NCBI GenBank assembly: GCA_027943245.1 | Contig: JANDJZ010001747.1 | Coordinates: 1-64,000 of the forward strand | From: Acanthamoeba sp. SK_2022b | Lineage: Eukaryota > Discosea > Longamoebia > Acanthamoebidae | Direction of reading: 5' to 3' | DNA: 64,000 nt | Part shown: positions 8,240 to 16,899 of the stretch, one piece after another | How the letters are laid out: each line of letters opens with the position of its first letter | Numbering within the stretch: position 1 is the stretch's first letter | Program-made: the position numbers and the translations under genes | Notes under the pieces: generated by a model | Databases searched by the model: none | Told to the model about the DNA's origin: nothing | What the model saw: the letters and a program-made list of their open reading frames with translations, nothing else

Positions 8240-8983
8240 ATGACGCAGATCCGCAGCCAACGCCTTCAGCATGAAAAAAAACACCTGACGCCCTGGCACC
8301 GGCACGAAGGCGGCCAGATCTATCTCTTGACGCGCGGCATGCTGGCAATGGAACTCCCGGGCCGGCAATGGGCGATCGCCGGCGGTACGCTGGGCTGGCT
8401 GCCGCCGGGATACGCCCATCAGGCGCTGGCCTGCGGCGACGTGGCGGGCTGGAGTCTGTATCTGCCGGTGGAAAGCCTGCCGGAGATGCCGCCGCAGCCG
8501 CAGCTGTTCACGGCCTCTGCGCTGTTGCAAGCCCTGGTGGAGCGCATCGCGCAGTTCCCCGCCGGCCCGCTGAGTGCGCCGCAACGGCGGCTGCTGCAGG
8601 TGCTGCTGGACGAAATGCACGCGGCAAGCCGCGCCCCTTTGCAATTGCCGCTGCCGCAGGACGCCCGGTTGCTGAACATCGCCCGGACGCTGCTGAACGA
8701 TCCCGCCAGCCCACGCAGCCAGCGCGACTGGGCCGCCTGGGCCGGGCTCAGCCCGCGCACCCTGAGCCGCCGTTTTCTGCAGGAAACCGGCATCAGCTTC
8801 GCGCTGTGGCGCCAGCAGGCGCGGGTATTGCGTTCACTGGAGGGATTATCACGCGGCGAAGCGGTCAGCGAGGTGGCCGACGCCTGTGGCTATGACAACG
8901 TCAGCGCCTATATCGCCGCCTTTCGCCGCCGCTTCGGCGTCACGCCCGGGGCGTACTTTGCGCCGGCTCGGCAAACGGAATAA
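8240..8983 (+). CDS. AraC-family transcriptional regulator
   Basis: DNA-binding regulator, 247 aa. The N-terminal cupin-type sensor (about 1-110) has H-R-H-E-G-G-Q-I-Y-L-L-T-R-G and a G-W-L-P-P-G-Y-A-H motif. The C-terminal AraC/XylS domain (about 145-245) has two helix-turn-helices: W-A-A-W-A-G-L-S-P-R-T-L-S-R-R-F and V-S-E-V-A-D-A-C-G-Y-D-N-V-S-A-Y-I-A-A-F-R-R-R-F-G-V-T-P-G-A-Y. The layout resembles NimR-type (YeaM) regulators, which usually control a neighbouring transporter; here the divergent neighbour is the NTF2-like protein instead. The effector is unknown. Confidence 0.9.
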   Translation: MTQIRSQRLQHEKKHLTPWHRHEGGQIYLLTRGMLAMELPGRQWAIAGGTLGWLPPGYAHQALACGDVAGWSLYLPVESLPEMPPQPQLFTASALLQALVERIAQFPAGPLSAPQRRLLQVLLDEMHAASRAPLQLPLPQDARLLNIARTLLNDPASPRSQRDWAAWAGLSPRTLSRRFLQETGISFALWRQQARVLRSLEGLSRGEAVSEVADACGYDNVSAYIAAFRRRFGVTPGAYFAPARQTE

Positions 8984-8984
8984 G

Positions 8985-9005
8985 AAAACGGGCGCCCAGC
9001 GCCCG
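8985..9005 (-). terminator. Terminator of aroL
   Basis: Seven-bp stem CGGGCGC/GCGCCCG with a 3-nt loop (8989-9005), followed on the minus strand by GTTTTCTTATT. It sits between two convergent genes and can serve aroL. Confidence 0.7.
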
Positions 9006-9019
9006 AAGAGAAGAAAGGG

Positions 9020-9544
9020 TTACTTCACCGTCTCACGCGGCAGCACCGCGAGGATTTGTTCCACCACCCGCTGCGGATCGGCGGCGCCGTCTATCACGTA
9101 ATGCGCGGCGTCCTGATACAGCGCTTCGCGCGCCGCCAGCACCTCGAGCATCTCCTCGGCGATCGGCCTGCCGGTGAGCGTCGGGCGCTGCGCATCTTCC
9201 GGGTACTCTGCCAACCGCTGCGCCAACACGCTGGCCGGCGCGCGCAGGTAGATAACGGTGCCATGCTGACGCATAAACTGACGGTTCTCCTCCGCCAGGA
9301 TCGCCCCGCCGCCGGTGGAAACTATAGTTGACGGCTTGGTCACGGTTTGCAACGCGATGGTCTCGCGGCGGCGGAACCCCAGCCAGCCCTCGCGCTCGAC
9401 CATTTCCGCCACGCTCATCTGCGCCGCCTGCTGCATAAACAGATCGGTATCGACGAACTGATAGCCCAACGCCAACGCCAATGCGCTGCCTACCGTGGTC
9501 TTGCCGGCTCCGCGAGCGCCTATCATGAACAGGGTTTGTGTCAT
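9020..9544 (-). CDS. aroL: Shikimate kinase II
   Basis: Cytoplasmic kinase, 174 aa, that phosphorylates shikimate to shikimate 3-phosphate with ATP in the aromatic amino acid pathway. Walker [10 protein letters not shown] spans residues 9-17. The shikimate-binding D-T-D near residue 33, F-R-R-R-E near 57 and G-G-G-A near 78 are present, with the lid around R-P-T-L-T-G-R-P. Length and G-A-R-G-x-G-K-T favour AroL over AroK. The ATG at 9544 lies 6 nt after GGGACAACCCG; the longer frame to 9589 has no initiation signal. Regulation by TyrR is typical for aroL, but I see no convincing TyrR box immediately upstream. Confidence 0.93.
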   Translation of the reverse strand: MTQTLFMIGARGAGKTTVGSALALALGYQFVDTDLFMQQAAQMSVAEMVEREGWLGFRRRETIALQTVTKPSTIVSTGGGAILAEENRQFMRQHGTVIYLRAPASVLAQRLAEYPEDAQRPTLTGRPIAEEMLEVLAAREALYQDAAHYVIDGAADPQRVVEQILAVLPRETVK

Positions 9545-9653
9545 TACGGGTTGTCCCTTATGCGGTGACTTGAGTGCATTGCATACCAAAATACCGAGCG
9601 GGTGCGATGGCGTGGTGGCAGCATCATACCCTGCCCGCTCTGTATTTCAATAT

Positions 9654-10172
9654 TTACGATAGTGTAAATTCCATGGCACAGCGACTGCCTGCGGCAAAGC
9701 CGTGCGCCAGATCCTCATCCAGATGCCGCCGCAGGGCAGCCGTGAGGCGCGCGTCGTCGAGCGGCCGGAATCCCAGCCGCCGGTAGTAAGGCGCATTCCA
9801 CGGCACCTCAATGAAGGTAGTGAGCGTCAGGCGGCCGGCGCCCTGCCGTTTGGCCTCTTCCGCCACCGCGCCGATCAGGCGACGGCCGACGCCCTGCCGC
9901 TGCCAGGTGCCGGCGACCGACAATTCGGCGATGTGCCAATCGCCCACCTGAACCTGCACGGCGATAAAACCGGCGCACTCGCCGTTGTCGCTTTCCGCCA
10001 GCCATTCACGGCGTTCGGCAATAAACGCGGCATGCTGCTGCGGGGCCATCACCTCGCCTTCGGCGATAAAGCGCCATTCCGGCTGCTGGCGAAACAGCTG
10101 CGCCGCCGAACGTTCAACCGCCATCAGATGCACGATATCCCGCTGCTGCGCCAAACGAATCTGCAGGCTCAT
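9654..10172 (-). CDS. GNAT-family N-acetyltransferase
   Basis: Acetyl-CoA dependent acetyltransferase, 172 aa, substrate unknown. Motif A of the GNAT fold is clear: I-A-E-L-S-V-A-G-T-W-Q-R-Q-G-V-G-R-R-L-I (about 83-102), matching Q/R-x-x-G-x-G/A, followed by motif B around V-P-W-N-A-P-Y-Y-R-R-L-G-F-R-P-L. The N-terminus (I-R-L-A-Q-Q-R-D-I) has the usual beta1-alpha1 start. The wording resembles the aminoglycoside/polyamine-like acetyltransferases of enterobacteria, but this is too weak to name a substrate. It stands alone, leftward, between aroL and a siderophore receptor. Confidence 0.88.
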   Translation of the reverse strand: MSLQIRLAQQRDIVHLMAVERSAAQLFRQQPEWRFIAEGEVMAPQQHAAFIAERREWLAESDNGECAGFIAVQVQVGDWHIAELSVAGTWQRQGVGRRLIGAVAEEAKRQGAGRLTLTTFIEVPWNAPYYRRLGFRPLDDARLTAALRRHLDEDLAHGFAAGSRCAMEFTLS

Positions 10173-10225
10173 GGGTTCTCCTTAACGTTGGGGCGGTTAT
10201 TTAAGCAAATTTCACCGCCCGTAGC

Positions 10226-12349
10226 TTAGAAATCGATACTGCCGCGCAGCACCACCTCACGCGGTTCCCCCACCGCCACGCGCAAATTACCGCCGCTGGA
10301 CGGGTAGTAGGTTTTATCGAACAGGTTCTTCACGTTCAGCTGCCATTTCACCCGATAGCCGTTGATCGGCATGGTGTAAGCGGCGAACGCATCGGCAACG
10401 GTGTAATTATCCAGGGAGAAGCTGTTGGCGGCGTCACCCGGGCGGCGTCCTACGTAGCGCGCACCGGCGCCAATGCGCACCTCATCGCCGCTGTAGAAGC
10501 CCGGGCTGCCCAGGTTCTGGGTCAGGAACAGCGAGGCGGTGTGGCGCGCCACGTTGGTCATCTCTTTCCCCTTGTTGTCCGGATCGTCCACCACCCGCGC
10601 GTCGGTATACGCATAGGAGCCGATCAGGCTCAGCGAATCGGTGAGGTTACCGGCTACGTCCAGCTCCACGCCCTGCGAACGTACGCGCCCGGCGGTGCGC
10701 GTCACGGTTTCGCCCTCCACCAGCTCATTGACCATCACGTTGCGCTTGGTGATGTCGAACAGCGCCAGCGTGCCGGTGACGCCGTTCGGCAACGCCAGCT
10801 TGCCGCCGACTTCCCACGACTTGCCCTGCTCCGGCGGCAGCGAACCAATTTGGGTGGCGATGGAAGAGTTCGGCTTGAACGACTCGGTATAGCTGCTGTA
10901 CAGCGACACATAAGGCGTCAGCTTGTACACCACCCCCGCGCGCGGCACCAGCTTGCTGTCCGAGCTGTCGGTATTGGCCTGGAACGGCCGCCCCTTGCCG
11001 GCATAGACGTCGAAAGCGTCGTAACGCAGGCCGCCCATCACCAGCCATTTATCGGTTAGCTGGATGGAATCCTGCATAAACCAACCGTAGCTGGTGAGGT
11101 TTTCCCGCTGGTCGCTGTCTTTGGCGCTGACCGCCGTCGACGGCGGCATCAGGCCGTATACCGGATGATAGATATTGAAATCGCTGTTCTTTTTGCCGCG
11201 GATCATGTCGCCGCGGAAGGTACGGTTATCTTCAAAATCGAAGCCGAACAGCATCTGGTGGTTGATGCTGCCCCAGTCCACGTCGCCATTGAGCGTCAGC
11301 TGTACCGCGTTGGCGTGGCTGACGGCGTTGGCAGTCGAGTCGGCCTGGCGGCTCAACACGCCGGTCACCGGGTTCAGCGCCGTGGCGCGCGCCTGGTTGT
11401 CGCTGTAGCTGTTGCGGCTGTAGGCGTAGGTCAGTGAGCTTTTCCAGCGCTCGTTGAGCGTCTGATCGATCTGCAGGGTAATGCTGTCCTGATCGCCGCG
11501 GGTGGCGTTATAGGCCTCGTCAAAACGGCGATCGCGCGGCGTATTCACCGGTTTGCCGGTGCGCGAATCGATAATGGTGCCGCGATCGAACGGCACCAGA
11601 TATTCCATATGTTCATAGGCCAAGCGCACGGTGGTGTTCTCGCCGTACCACATCAACGACGGCGCGATCACTGTCTGGCGATTGCGGCCAAAGTTGCGCC
11701 AGTAATCGGTTTCATCGTGATCGACGATCATGCGATAGGCAAACCCCGACGTGCCGAGCGGCCCGGTAACGTCGAGCTGGCCGCCGCCGCCGTTGAAGCT
11801 GCTGCCCCAGCCTTCCACGTGGGTGTGCTGCTGCAGCTGGGGTTTTTTGGTGATCATGTTGATCATCCCGCCCGGCTCGCCCATGCCGTACAGCATCGAG
11901 GCCGGCCCCTTGAGCACCTCCACCCGCTCGGTGGTCGGCGTAAAGTTGCGCGCCTGTACCGAGCGCACGCCGTCGCGCAGAATGGAGCCGTCGCGGTTGT
12001 CGCCGAAGCCGCGTTTCATGACCGCGTCCTGGGTGCCGCCCAGCGTGTTGGCCTGGGTAATGCCGCTGACGTTGTACAGCGCTTCGTCCAGGCTGCTGAC
12101 CGCCTGATCGGTAATCACCTGCTGCGGCACCACGTCGATCGCCTGCGGCACGTTCAGCAGGTTGGTTTCGCTGCGGGTGCCGGTGACGCTGGTCAACGGC
12201 TGATAGCTCTGCACGCCGTCGGCATCTTTGCGGCCGACCACAACCAGGCTCTCTTCCTGCGGCGCGGCTTTCTCCGCCGCCCACGTCGGCGATGTCGCGC
12301 AGGCCGCCAAAGGCAATGCGCACCACCAGCCGCGCTTGTTGTTATTCAT
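10226..12349 (-). CDS. TonB-dependent siderophore receptor
   Basis: Outer-membrane receptor, 707 aa, for a ferric siderophore. Signal peptide of about 24 residues (ending T-W-A), a TonB-box-like E-E-S-L-V-V-V-G, a plug domain (about 45-170; V-P-Q-A-I-D-V-V-P-Q-Q-V-I-T-D-Q and V-E-V-L-K-G-P-A-S-M-L-Y-G-M-G-E-P-G-G-M-I-N-M) and a 22-strand barrel ending in Phe. The plug wording places it in the hydroxamate/ferrichrome group (FhuA, FoxA, FcuA-like). It has no STN signalling domain, so it should not signal to a sigma factor. It overlaps the preceding binding-protein gene by 8 nt and shares its Fur-boxed promoter. The exact siderophore cannot be told. Confidence 0.92.
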   Translation of the reverse strand: MNNNKRGWWCALPLAACATSPTWAAEKAAPQEESLVVVGRKDADGVQSYQPLTSVTGTRSETNLLNVPQAIDVVPQQVITDQAVSSLDEALYNVSGITQANTLGGTQDAVMKRGFGDNRDGSILRDGVRSVQARNFTPTTERVEVLKGPASMLYGMGEPGGMINMITKKPQLQQHTHVEGWGSSFNGGGGQLDVTGPLGTSGFAYRMIVDHDETDYWRNFGRNRQTVIAPSLMWYGENTTVRLAYEHMEYLVPFDRGTIIDSRTGKPVNTPRDRRFDEAYNATRGDQDSITLQIDQTLNERWKSSLTYAYSRNSYSDNQARATALNPVTGVLSRQADSTANAVSHANAVQLTLNGDVDWGSINHQMLFGFDFEDNRTFRGDMIRGKKNSDFNIYHPVYGLMPPSTAVSAKDSDQRENLTSYGWFMQDSIQLTDKWLVMGGLRYDAFDVYAGKGRPFQANTDSSDSKLVPRAGVVYKLTPYVSLYSSYTESFKPNSSIATQIGSLPPEQGKSWEVGGKLALPNGVTGTLALFDITKRNVMVNELVEGETVTRTAGRVRSQGVELDVAGNLTDSLSLIGSYAYTDARVVDDPDNKGKEMTNVARHTASLFLTQNLGSPGFYSGDEVRIGAGARYVGRRPGDAANSFSLDNYTVADAFAAYTMPINGYRVKWQLNVKNLFDKTYYPSSGGNLRVAVGEPREVVLRGSIDF

Positions 12350-13457
12350 TATCTAACTGACTCCAATAGGTCCCTGAAAAAGGTAACGGCAAAAACTGCT
12401 GATACAGCTGTTGGAAGGTCTGCTGCGGGTTAATGTCGGCGAACAGATCCGGGTAAAACGCTTTGGCGAACATCTCGACCAGCACCACGTGGTACGGGCT
12501 GAGGTAAAAGTTGTGCCAGACGCTCCAGGCGCGGTGATGCTTCACCGCCTGCAGGCTGGCCAGCATCGGCTGTGTGGCGATCAGCCGGCGGAAGCTGTCG
12601 GCGGCGTCCTGTTGGCTGACCTGCGGCCCGAGGCGCAGATCGGATAGCCGCTTGCCCTGCGGCCCGGCCATGCCGGTGGCGAGGTAAACGTCGGGGTTGG
12701 CGCTCAGGATGGTTTCCGGGTTCAGCTCACCGTACACCCCTTTGACGCTGGCGTTGGCGATGTTGTCGCCGCCGGCGAAGGTCAGCAGATCGCCAAGGTT
12801 GCCATGCGCGGCGGTGGTGCAGCAGGTGTCGCGCCGCCCCAGATGCAGGTGCAGCATCACTTTGGGCTTCGGCCCCTGATAGCCCGCCAGCCGCTGCTGA
12901 ATCACAGCCATATGCTGCTGATAAAACGCGATGAACTGCTCAGCGCGCTGCTGGCGATTGAGCACTTCGCCCAGCAGCCGCACGCTCGGCACGGTGTTGT
13001 TCAGCAGATCGATGCGCAGATCGACGTAGATTACCGCCACGCCGGCCTTGTTCAGCGCGGAAACCAGCAGATCGTTGTCGCCGTCTTCACGCGCGTAGCG
13101 CGCCAGGATCACCAGATCCGGCTTCAGCTGCAGCAGGCTTTCAATATTGACCTGGCGGAAGTTATTACCGCTGATAATGGGGATCGCGGCGATCTGCGGG
13201 AACTTCTGCGTATAGAGCTGCCAGCTTTGCGCATCGAACCGCGCCAGATCCGCCGGCCAGCCGACGATGCGCTGCGCCGGGTTGCCCGGCTCCAGCAGCG
13301 CCAGCGTATACAGCATGCGGCTTTCCCCCACCACGATGCGCTGCGGGTTGTCCGGCACCACGACCTGGCGGCCGGTGATATCGGTCACCGTCTTCGCCTG
13401 AGCGGAGAACACGCCGAAGCACAGGGAAAGCAGCAGTAAAATGAGGGAATTGCGCAT
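12342..13457 (-). CDS. Periplasmic siderophore-binding protein of an ABC importer
   Basis: Solute-binding protein, 371 aa, of the FepB/BtuF (cluster A-II/III) fold. Signal peptide of 21 residues ends in A-Q-A. Then come the typical start T-V-T-D-I-T-G-R-Q-V-V-V-P-D-N-P-Q-R-I-V-V, the central I-E-S-L-L-Q-L-K-P-D-L-V-I-L-A, and the C-lobe G-D-N-I-A-N-A...L-N-P-E-T-I-L-S-A-N-P-D-V-Y-L-A-T-G. First gene of a Fur-regulated pair with the receptor downstream. No permease or ATPase gene follows, so it must use components encoded elsewhere. A Cys pair within R-R-D-T-C-C-T-T is unusual for the family. Confidence 0.88.
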   Translation of the reverse strand: MRNSLILLLLSLCFGVFSAQAKTVTDITGRQVVVPDNPQRIVVGESRMLYTLALLEPGNPAQRIVGWPADLARFDAQSWQLYTQKFPQIAAIPIISGNNFRQVNIESLLQLKPDLVILARYAREDGDNDLLVSALNKAGVAVIYVDLRIDLLNNTVPSVRLLGEVLNRQQRAEQFIAFYQQHMAVIQQRLAGYQGPKPKVMLHLHLGRRDTCCTTAAHGNLGDLLTFAGGDNIANASVKGVYGELNPETILSANPDVYLATGMAGPQGKRLSDLRLGPQVSQQDAADSFRRLIATQPMLASLQAVKHHRAWSVWHNFYLSPYHVVLVEMFAKAFYPDLFADINPQQTFQQLYQQFLPLPFSGTYWSQLDNE

Positions 13458-13491
13458 GATTAAGCCGACACGGGGGAAATGGTGTGCGCAT

Positions 13492-13510
13492 GATAATCAC
13501 TCTCATTAGC
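13492..13510. promoter_or_regulatory. Fur box upstream of the siderophore uptake pair
   Basis: GATAATCACTCTCATTAGC matches 14 of 19 Fur consensus positions, with both outer half-sites (GATAAT and TCATTA) intact. It lies 35 bp upstream of the binding-protein ATG, as expected for iron-repressed siderophore uptake. Confidence 0.72.
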
Positions 13511-13672
13511 ACTTGCAATCCTGCACGGCGATTGCCAAAAGAAATCCGGGAAACGGCGCCGGGCGCACGGCGAAACACCGTGAAACCGCTAAAAGAGCGG
13601 CTTTAAAAAGTTAAAAAAATGGCGGGGAAATCGGTTAAATAGAGCGGAAACCACCAAAATAGGGAGACATCC

Positions 13673-14134
13673 ATGGATCAACGCATTATTCCGCTGTCGG
13701 AGTGCCCGCAGTTTGCCGATGTGTGCGCCGCCTGGGCCTTCGGCCAGTGGGGTTCACAACGCGGCGGCACGCTGGAGCGCACCCAGCTGCGCTTCGCCCA
13801 ATGCAGCCGGGCAAGCGGCGATCACCTGACGCTGATGATGATCGACGGCGATCGCCCGGTGGGCATGGCCAGCCTGTGGCCCAGCGACGATCATCAGCGC
13901 CAGGATCTCACCCCGTGGCTGGCCGGCGTCTTCGTGCATCCCGATCACCGCCGCAAGGGCATTGCCCACCACCTGGAGAGGGCGATCGTCGAAGCGGCGC
14001 GGCAGCGCCATCATTCGATTTTGCATCTCATCACCGACAAATCGGAAGCGCTGTACGCCGGCTGGGGTTGGCAGCCTCTGGAACGCCGGCGGCAGTATGA
14101 CGAAGACGTGGTGGTGATGGTGAAAACGCTGTAG
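13673..14134 (+). CDS. GNAT-family N-acetyltransferase
   Basis: Acetyltransferase, 153 aa, with motif A L-A-G-V-F-V-H-P-D-H-R-R-K-G-I-A-H-H-L-E (about 82-101; R-R-K-G-I-A fits Q/R-x-x-G-x-A) and motif B near L-H-L-I-T-D-K-S-E-A-L-Y-A-G-W-G-W. The ATG follows AGGGAGACATCC. Substrate unknown. The stop is immediately followed by the stop of the convergent methyltransferase, leaving no gap. Confidence 0.88.
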   Translation: MDQRIIPLSECPQFADVCAAWAFGQWGSQRGGTLERTQLRFAQCSRASGDHLTLMMIDGDRPVGMASLWPSDDHQRQDLTPWLAGVFVHPDHRRKGIAHHLERAIVEAARQRHHSILHLITDKSEALYAGWGWQPLERRRQYDEDVVVMVKTL

Positions 14135-14692
14135 TTAACGCGGCGTACAGACATACACCAGCGCCGGCGGGAAATTGCGCACCACCCGCAGGCGCTTCCA
14201 GTGAAAATAGCGGGACAGCAATTTTTCCGACAGGTGGCTGTATTGGAACAGCACCAGCGTGCCGTTGCGCGCCAGCAGCCGCTGCCGGGCCTGCTGAAGG
14301 ATGCGCACGCTGATCCTGATCGGGATCGACAGCAGCGGCAGGCAGGAAAACACCACGTCATAATCCGTGGCCATTTGGGTCGCCGAATGGGCCATCACCC
14401 GCAACCGCCGATCGTCTATCCCCCGCAGCCGATGCACGAAATGCGGTTGGATCTCGAAAGCCTCCAGCGCCGCATCGGCGCGCATCCGCCCCAGAATGCG
14501 TTTGGTCAATACGCCGTCCGCCGCGCCCAGCTCCGCGATCGACAGCGCCCGGGTCCATTCAACCTGGTTCAGCATCGCCTGGCACAGCCACGGGGAAGAA
14601 GGCGCCAGCGTACCGACGGTGCGCGGTGAAGCCATAAATTGCTGCAGGTAAGCGAAGTGATTCATCAGTTGCAGCCGGGTCGCATTTAACAT
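14135..14692 (-). CDS. Class I SAM methyltransferase, phospholipid N-methyltransferase-like
   Basis: Probable SAM-dependent methyltransferase, 185 aa. The opening F-L-x-Q-F-M-A-S-P-R-T-V-G-T-L-A-P-S-S-P is the hallmark of the family annotated as phospholipid N-methyltransferase (COG3963). The SAM site A-E-L-G-A-A-D-G-V-L-T-K follows near residues 52-63, and D-Y-D-V-V-F-S-C-L-P near 110. The C-terminal half has hydrophobic stretches and basic residues. True activity on phosphatidylethanolamine is not certain in Enterobacterales. Monocistronic, leftward, with GGAGG upstream of the ATG. Confidence 0.8.
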   Translation of the reverse strand: MLNATRLQLMNHFAYLQQFMASPRTVGTLAPSSPWLCQAMLNQVEWTRALSIAELGAADGVLTKRILGRMRADAALEAFEIQPHFVHRLRGIDDRRLRVMAHSATQMATDYDVVFSCLPLLSIPIRISVRILQQARQRLLARNGTLVLFQYSHLSEKLLSRYFHWKRLRVVRNFPPALVYVCTPR

Positions 14693-14815
14693 TGAGGCCT
14701 CCTTGGGTTAAGCCCTCAATGTGAGCCGAATTTCTTAAGTATTCATTAACATGATTCCGAAAGCAGCGGACACAGTTGTAATAAAATGCAACCTCAGCCG
14801 CAGCGGAAAAATGAA

Positions 14816-14886
14816 AAACGGTCGTAATAATGACCTGAAAATAAGCCGCCCACGCGCGCCCTATCAGATAATTATTACGACCGTTT
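14816..14886. repeat. 71-bp element with perfect 16-bp inverted repeat ends
   Basis: AAACGGTCGTAATAAT at 14816-14831 is exactly inverted at 14871-14886, separated by 39 bp. Flanks show no clear target duplication. It lies in the intergenic gap between the methyltransferase and DUF1471 genes, where nothing else is coded. It could be a small non-autonomous element, a protein-binding pair of half-sites, or a long-stem RNA structure. Confidence 0.8.
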
Positions 14887-14893
14887 ATTTTAT

Positions 14894-14913
14894 TGGCCAC
14901 GTTGCCGTGGCCA
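14894..14913 (-). terminator. Hairpin downstream of the DUF1471 gene
   Basis: Eight-bp stem TGGCCACG/CGTGGCCA with a 4-nt loop, 20 bp past the stop of the leftward gene ending at 14933. It lacks a following T-run, so termination is only likely. Confidence 0.5.
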
Positions 14914-14932
14914 GAGGGTAAAAAACCAACGC

Positions 14933-15217
14933 TTAGCGATAAATTTCCGCATTGCCTCGCCAGTTGCTGGAATCCCCGGGGGTGTCCAGACCGATAATGC
15001 GGTAATGGCCAGCGCCGTCCGCCGCGGCTTTTTCTTTCAGGGCGTGAATGGCGTCATGCGGTGAGCCGCTAATGCCGGAAACCGACACCACGCCGAGGCT
15101 TTGCAGATTGGCGGCCTGTTCGCTGTTGACCTGTTTCACCGACGACAGCGGCGCGGCGAAAGTGGAGAAGGAAGCCGCGGCGATCAATACTGCTGCGATG
15201 CTTGGGATAAGTTTCAT
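14933..15217 (-). CDS. BhsA/McbA-type DUF1471 periplasmic stress protein
   Basis: Small secreted protein, 94 aa. Signal peptide of 21 residues ends F-A-A, then the DUF1471 core: E-Q-A-A-N-L-Q-S-L-G-V-V-S-V-S-G-I-S-G-S-P-H-D-A-I-H-A-L-K-E-K-A-A-A-D-G-A-G-H-Y-R-I-I-G-L-D-T (about 33-80). Family members (BhsA, McbA, YhcN, YdgH) are envelope proteins induced by acid, peroxide or biofilm growth. The ATG follows CCTGGAGTCAATC. Which member this matches cannot be settled. The 309 bp upstream to the next gene hold both divergent promoters and nothing else I can name. Confidence 0.87.
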   Translation of the reverse strand: MKLIPSIAAVLIAAASFSTFAAPLSSVKQVNSEQAANLQSLGVVSVSGISGSPHDAIHALKEKAAADGAGHYRIIGLDTPGDSSNWRGNAEIYR

Positions 15218-15526
15218 GATTGACTCCAGGTGTTCTTGTTTATTAGCTCGTTGTCAGTGATGTTAATTATCCGCTAGCCAATGAAAACGGACGTCATGCA
15301 ACGTAAAGAACATCAATCATTGTGAGGAGAATAAGGAGGAAGTGAGAGCGAGTGTGTATTTTAAGGCGGAAATGACTTTATAGGGTTCACCTTACCCCTA
15401 TTTGATGAACAATTAAAGACAGGGCGAAAGAAAGAACGCGCGCCGCCGCTATTTAAGATTTTTTACCCGCCGGGGCGCGCTGAGCTACGCTGATTTTGTG
15501 GCTTACCCTTTTAAGGAAGAACGCTT

Positions 15527-16702
15527 ATGTCGCAAAACCTGCTGCGCGTGCGTGACGGTCAGGGCGCTTCGGTCTCGTTTTCCGAGCTGCTGTTCGATCT
15601 GATCTACGTTTTCGCCGTGACCCAACTTTCCCACTATCTGTTGCATCACCTGACGCTGACCGGCGCGCTGGAAACCCTGTTGCTGTGGTTCGCCGTCTGG
15701 CTGGCCTGGCAATACACCGCCTGGGTCACCAACTGGTTCAATCCGGATACCCGTCAGATCCGCCTGCTGCTGTTCGCTATCATGCTGCTGGGGCTGTTCG
15801 CCGCCGCCGCACTGCCGCAGGCGTTTGGCGAGCGCGGCCTGATCTTCGCGCTGTTCTATGTCGCCATTCAGGTCGGGCGCTCCGTCACGGTGCTGCGCCT
15901 GCTGGCGCCCGGTCATCCGTTAAAACGAAACTTTCACCGCATTCTCGGCTGGCTGTGCATATCCGCCGTCTTCTGGATCGCCGGTGGGCTGGCGGAAGGC
16001 AACACCCGCCTGGCGCTGTGGGCGGTCGCGGTCTTGTGCGAATACGTCTCGCCGATGTTCGGCTTCCGGCTGCCGGTGCTGGGGCGCTCGGACAGCAGCA
16101 GCGAATGGACCATAGAGGGTCACCATCTGGCGGAACGTTGCCAGCTGTTCGTGATCGTGGCGCTGGGGGAAACCATTCTGATCACCGGCGCCACCCTGAG
16201 CGAGATGGAAAGCTGGAGCCTGCCGGTGCTCATCGCTTCGCTGGTGGCCTTTCTCGGCAGCCTGGCGATGTGGTGGGTCTACTTCGACACCAGCAGCAAA
16301 GCCGGCAGCCACGCCATCAGCCAGGCGGAAAACCCCGGCCAGCTGGGCGCTTACTTCCATTACGTACACGTCGCGCTGGTGGGGGCGATCATCGTCTGCG
16401 CCGTGGCCAACGAGCTGGTGATCGCCCATCCCGACGGCCGCATCCAACACGCCACTGCGGCGGTGTTGCTGCTCGGGCCGGCACTCTACCTGTTCGCCAA
16501 CGCGCTGTATAAACGGCTGGTATATCATCGCTTCCCGCTGTCACACCTGCTGGGGCTACTGGCGCTGGCGGTATTGGCCCCCGTCGCCTATTTAACCGAT
16601 CTGCTGATGGTCAATGGCCTGACGACGCTGATCATGGTGGTGGTGGCGGTGTGGGAGAGCATCTCGCGCGGCAGAGCGCCGCAGCGGCACGCGGAAGCCT
16701 GA
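15527..16702 (+). CDS. LtrA-family integral membrane protein
   Basis: Multi-spanning inner-membrane protein, 391 aa, of the low-temperature-requirement A family. Family signatures are the N-terminal S-F-S-E-L-L-F-D-L-I-Y-V-F-A-V-T-Q-L-S-H, the W-T-x-W-F-N-P-D-T-like W-V-T-N-W-F-N-P-D-T, and the central I-E-G-H-H-L-A-E-R-C-Q-L-F-V-I-V-A-L-G-E-T. About ten helices are visible. The biochemical role of the family is unknown. The ATG follows AAGGAAGAACGCTT. Monocistronic. Confidence 0.88.
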   Translation: MSQNLLRVRDGQGASVSFSELLFDLIYVFAVTQLSHYLLHHLTLTGALETLLLWFAVWLAWQYTAWVTNWFNPDTRQIRLLLFAIMLLGLFAAAALPQAFGERGLIFALFYVAIQVGRSVTVLRLLAPGHPLKRNFHRILGWLCISAVFWIAGGLAEGNTRLALWAVAVLCEYVSPMFGFRLPVLGRSDSSSEWTIEGHHLAERCQLFVIVALGETILITGATLSEMESWSLPVLIASLVAFLGSLAMWWVYFDTSSKAGSHAISQAENPGQLGAYFHYVHVALVGAIIVCAVANELVIAHPDGRIQHATAAVLLLGPALYLFANALYKRLVYHRFPLSHLLGLLALAVLAPVAYLTDLLMVNGLTTLIMVVVAVWESISRGRAPQRHAEA

Positions 16703-16827
16703 AGCAAACGGGGGCGTCACCGCCTCCGCTGTGAGATTGATGACAAACCTCATGCCATTGCCGGGTTTGCAGAGAGCAGCGGATAAAAAATAAGGAAAAT
16801 CAATTTATTGATTTTCGGCTGATGGCC

Positions 16828-16863
16828 ACAAAGGAGGAAAAACCACGTTTTTTCCTCCTTTGT
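16828..16863. terminator. Bidirectional terminator between ltrA-like and phytase-like genes
   Basis: Perfect 15-bp inverted repeat ACAAAGGAGGAAAAA with a 5-6 nt loop; the A/T-rich inner stem supplies a T-run in both directions. A second GC hairpin (GGGGGCG/CGCCCCC, 16875-16892) lies between it and the phytase-like stop codon, so leftward transcripts meet two hairpins. Confidence 0.75.
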
Positions 16864-16899
16864 CAACGGTCTGACGGGGGCGCTATCGCCCCCGCTGTC

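Noticed and set aside
9652..9669. ATTTAC-N6-GTAAAT palindrome upstream of aroL as a TyrR box
   Set aside because: TyrR boxes have the opposite arm order (TGTAAA-N6-TTTACA). It overlaps the end of the acetyltransferase gene and lies over 100 bp upstream; function unsupported.
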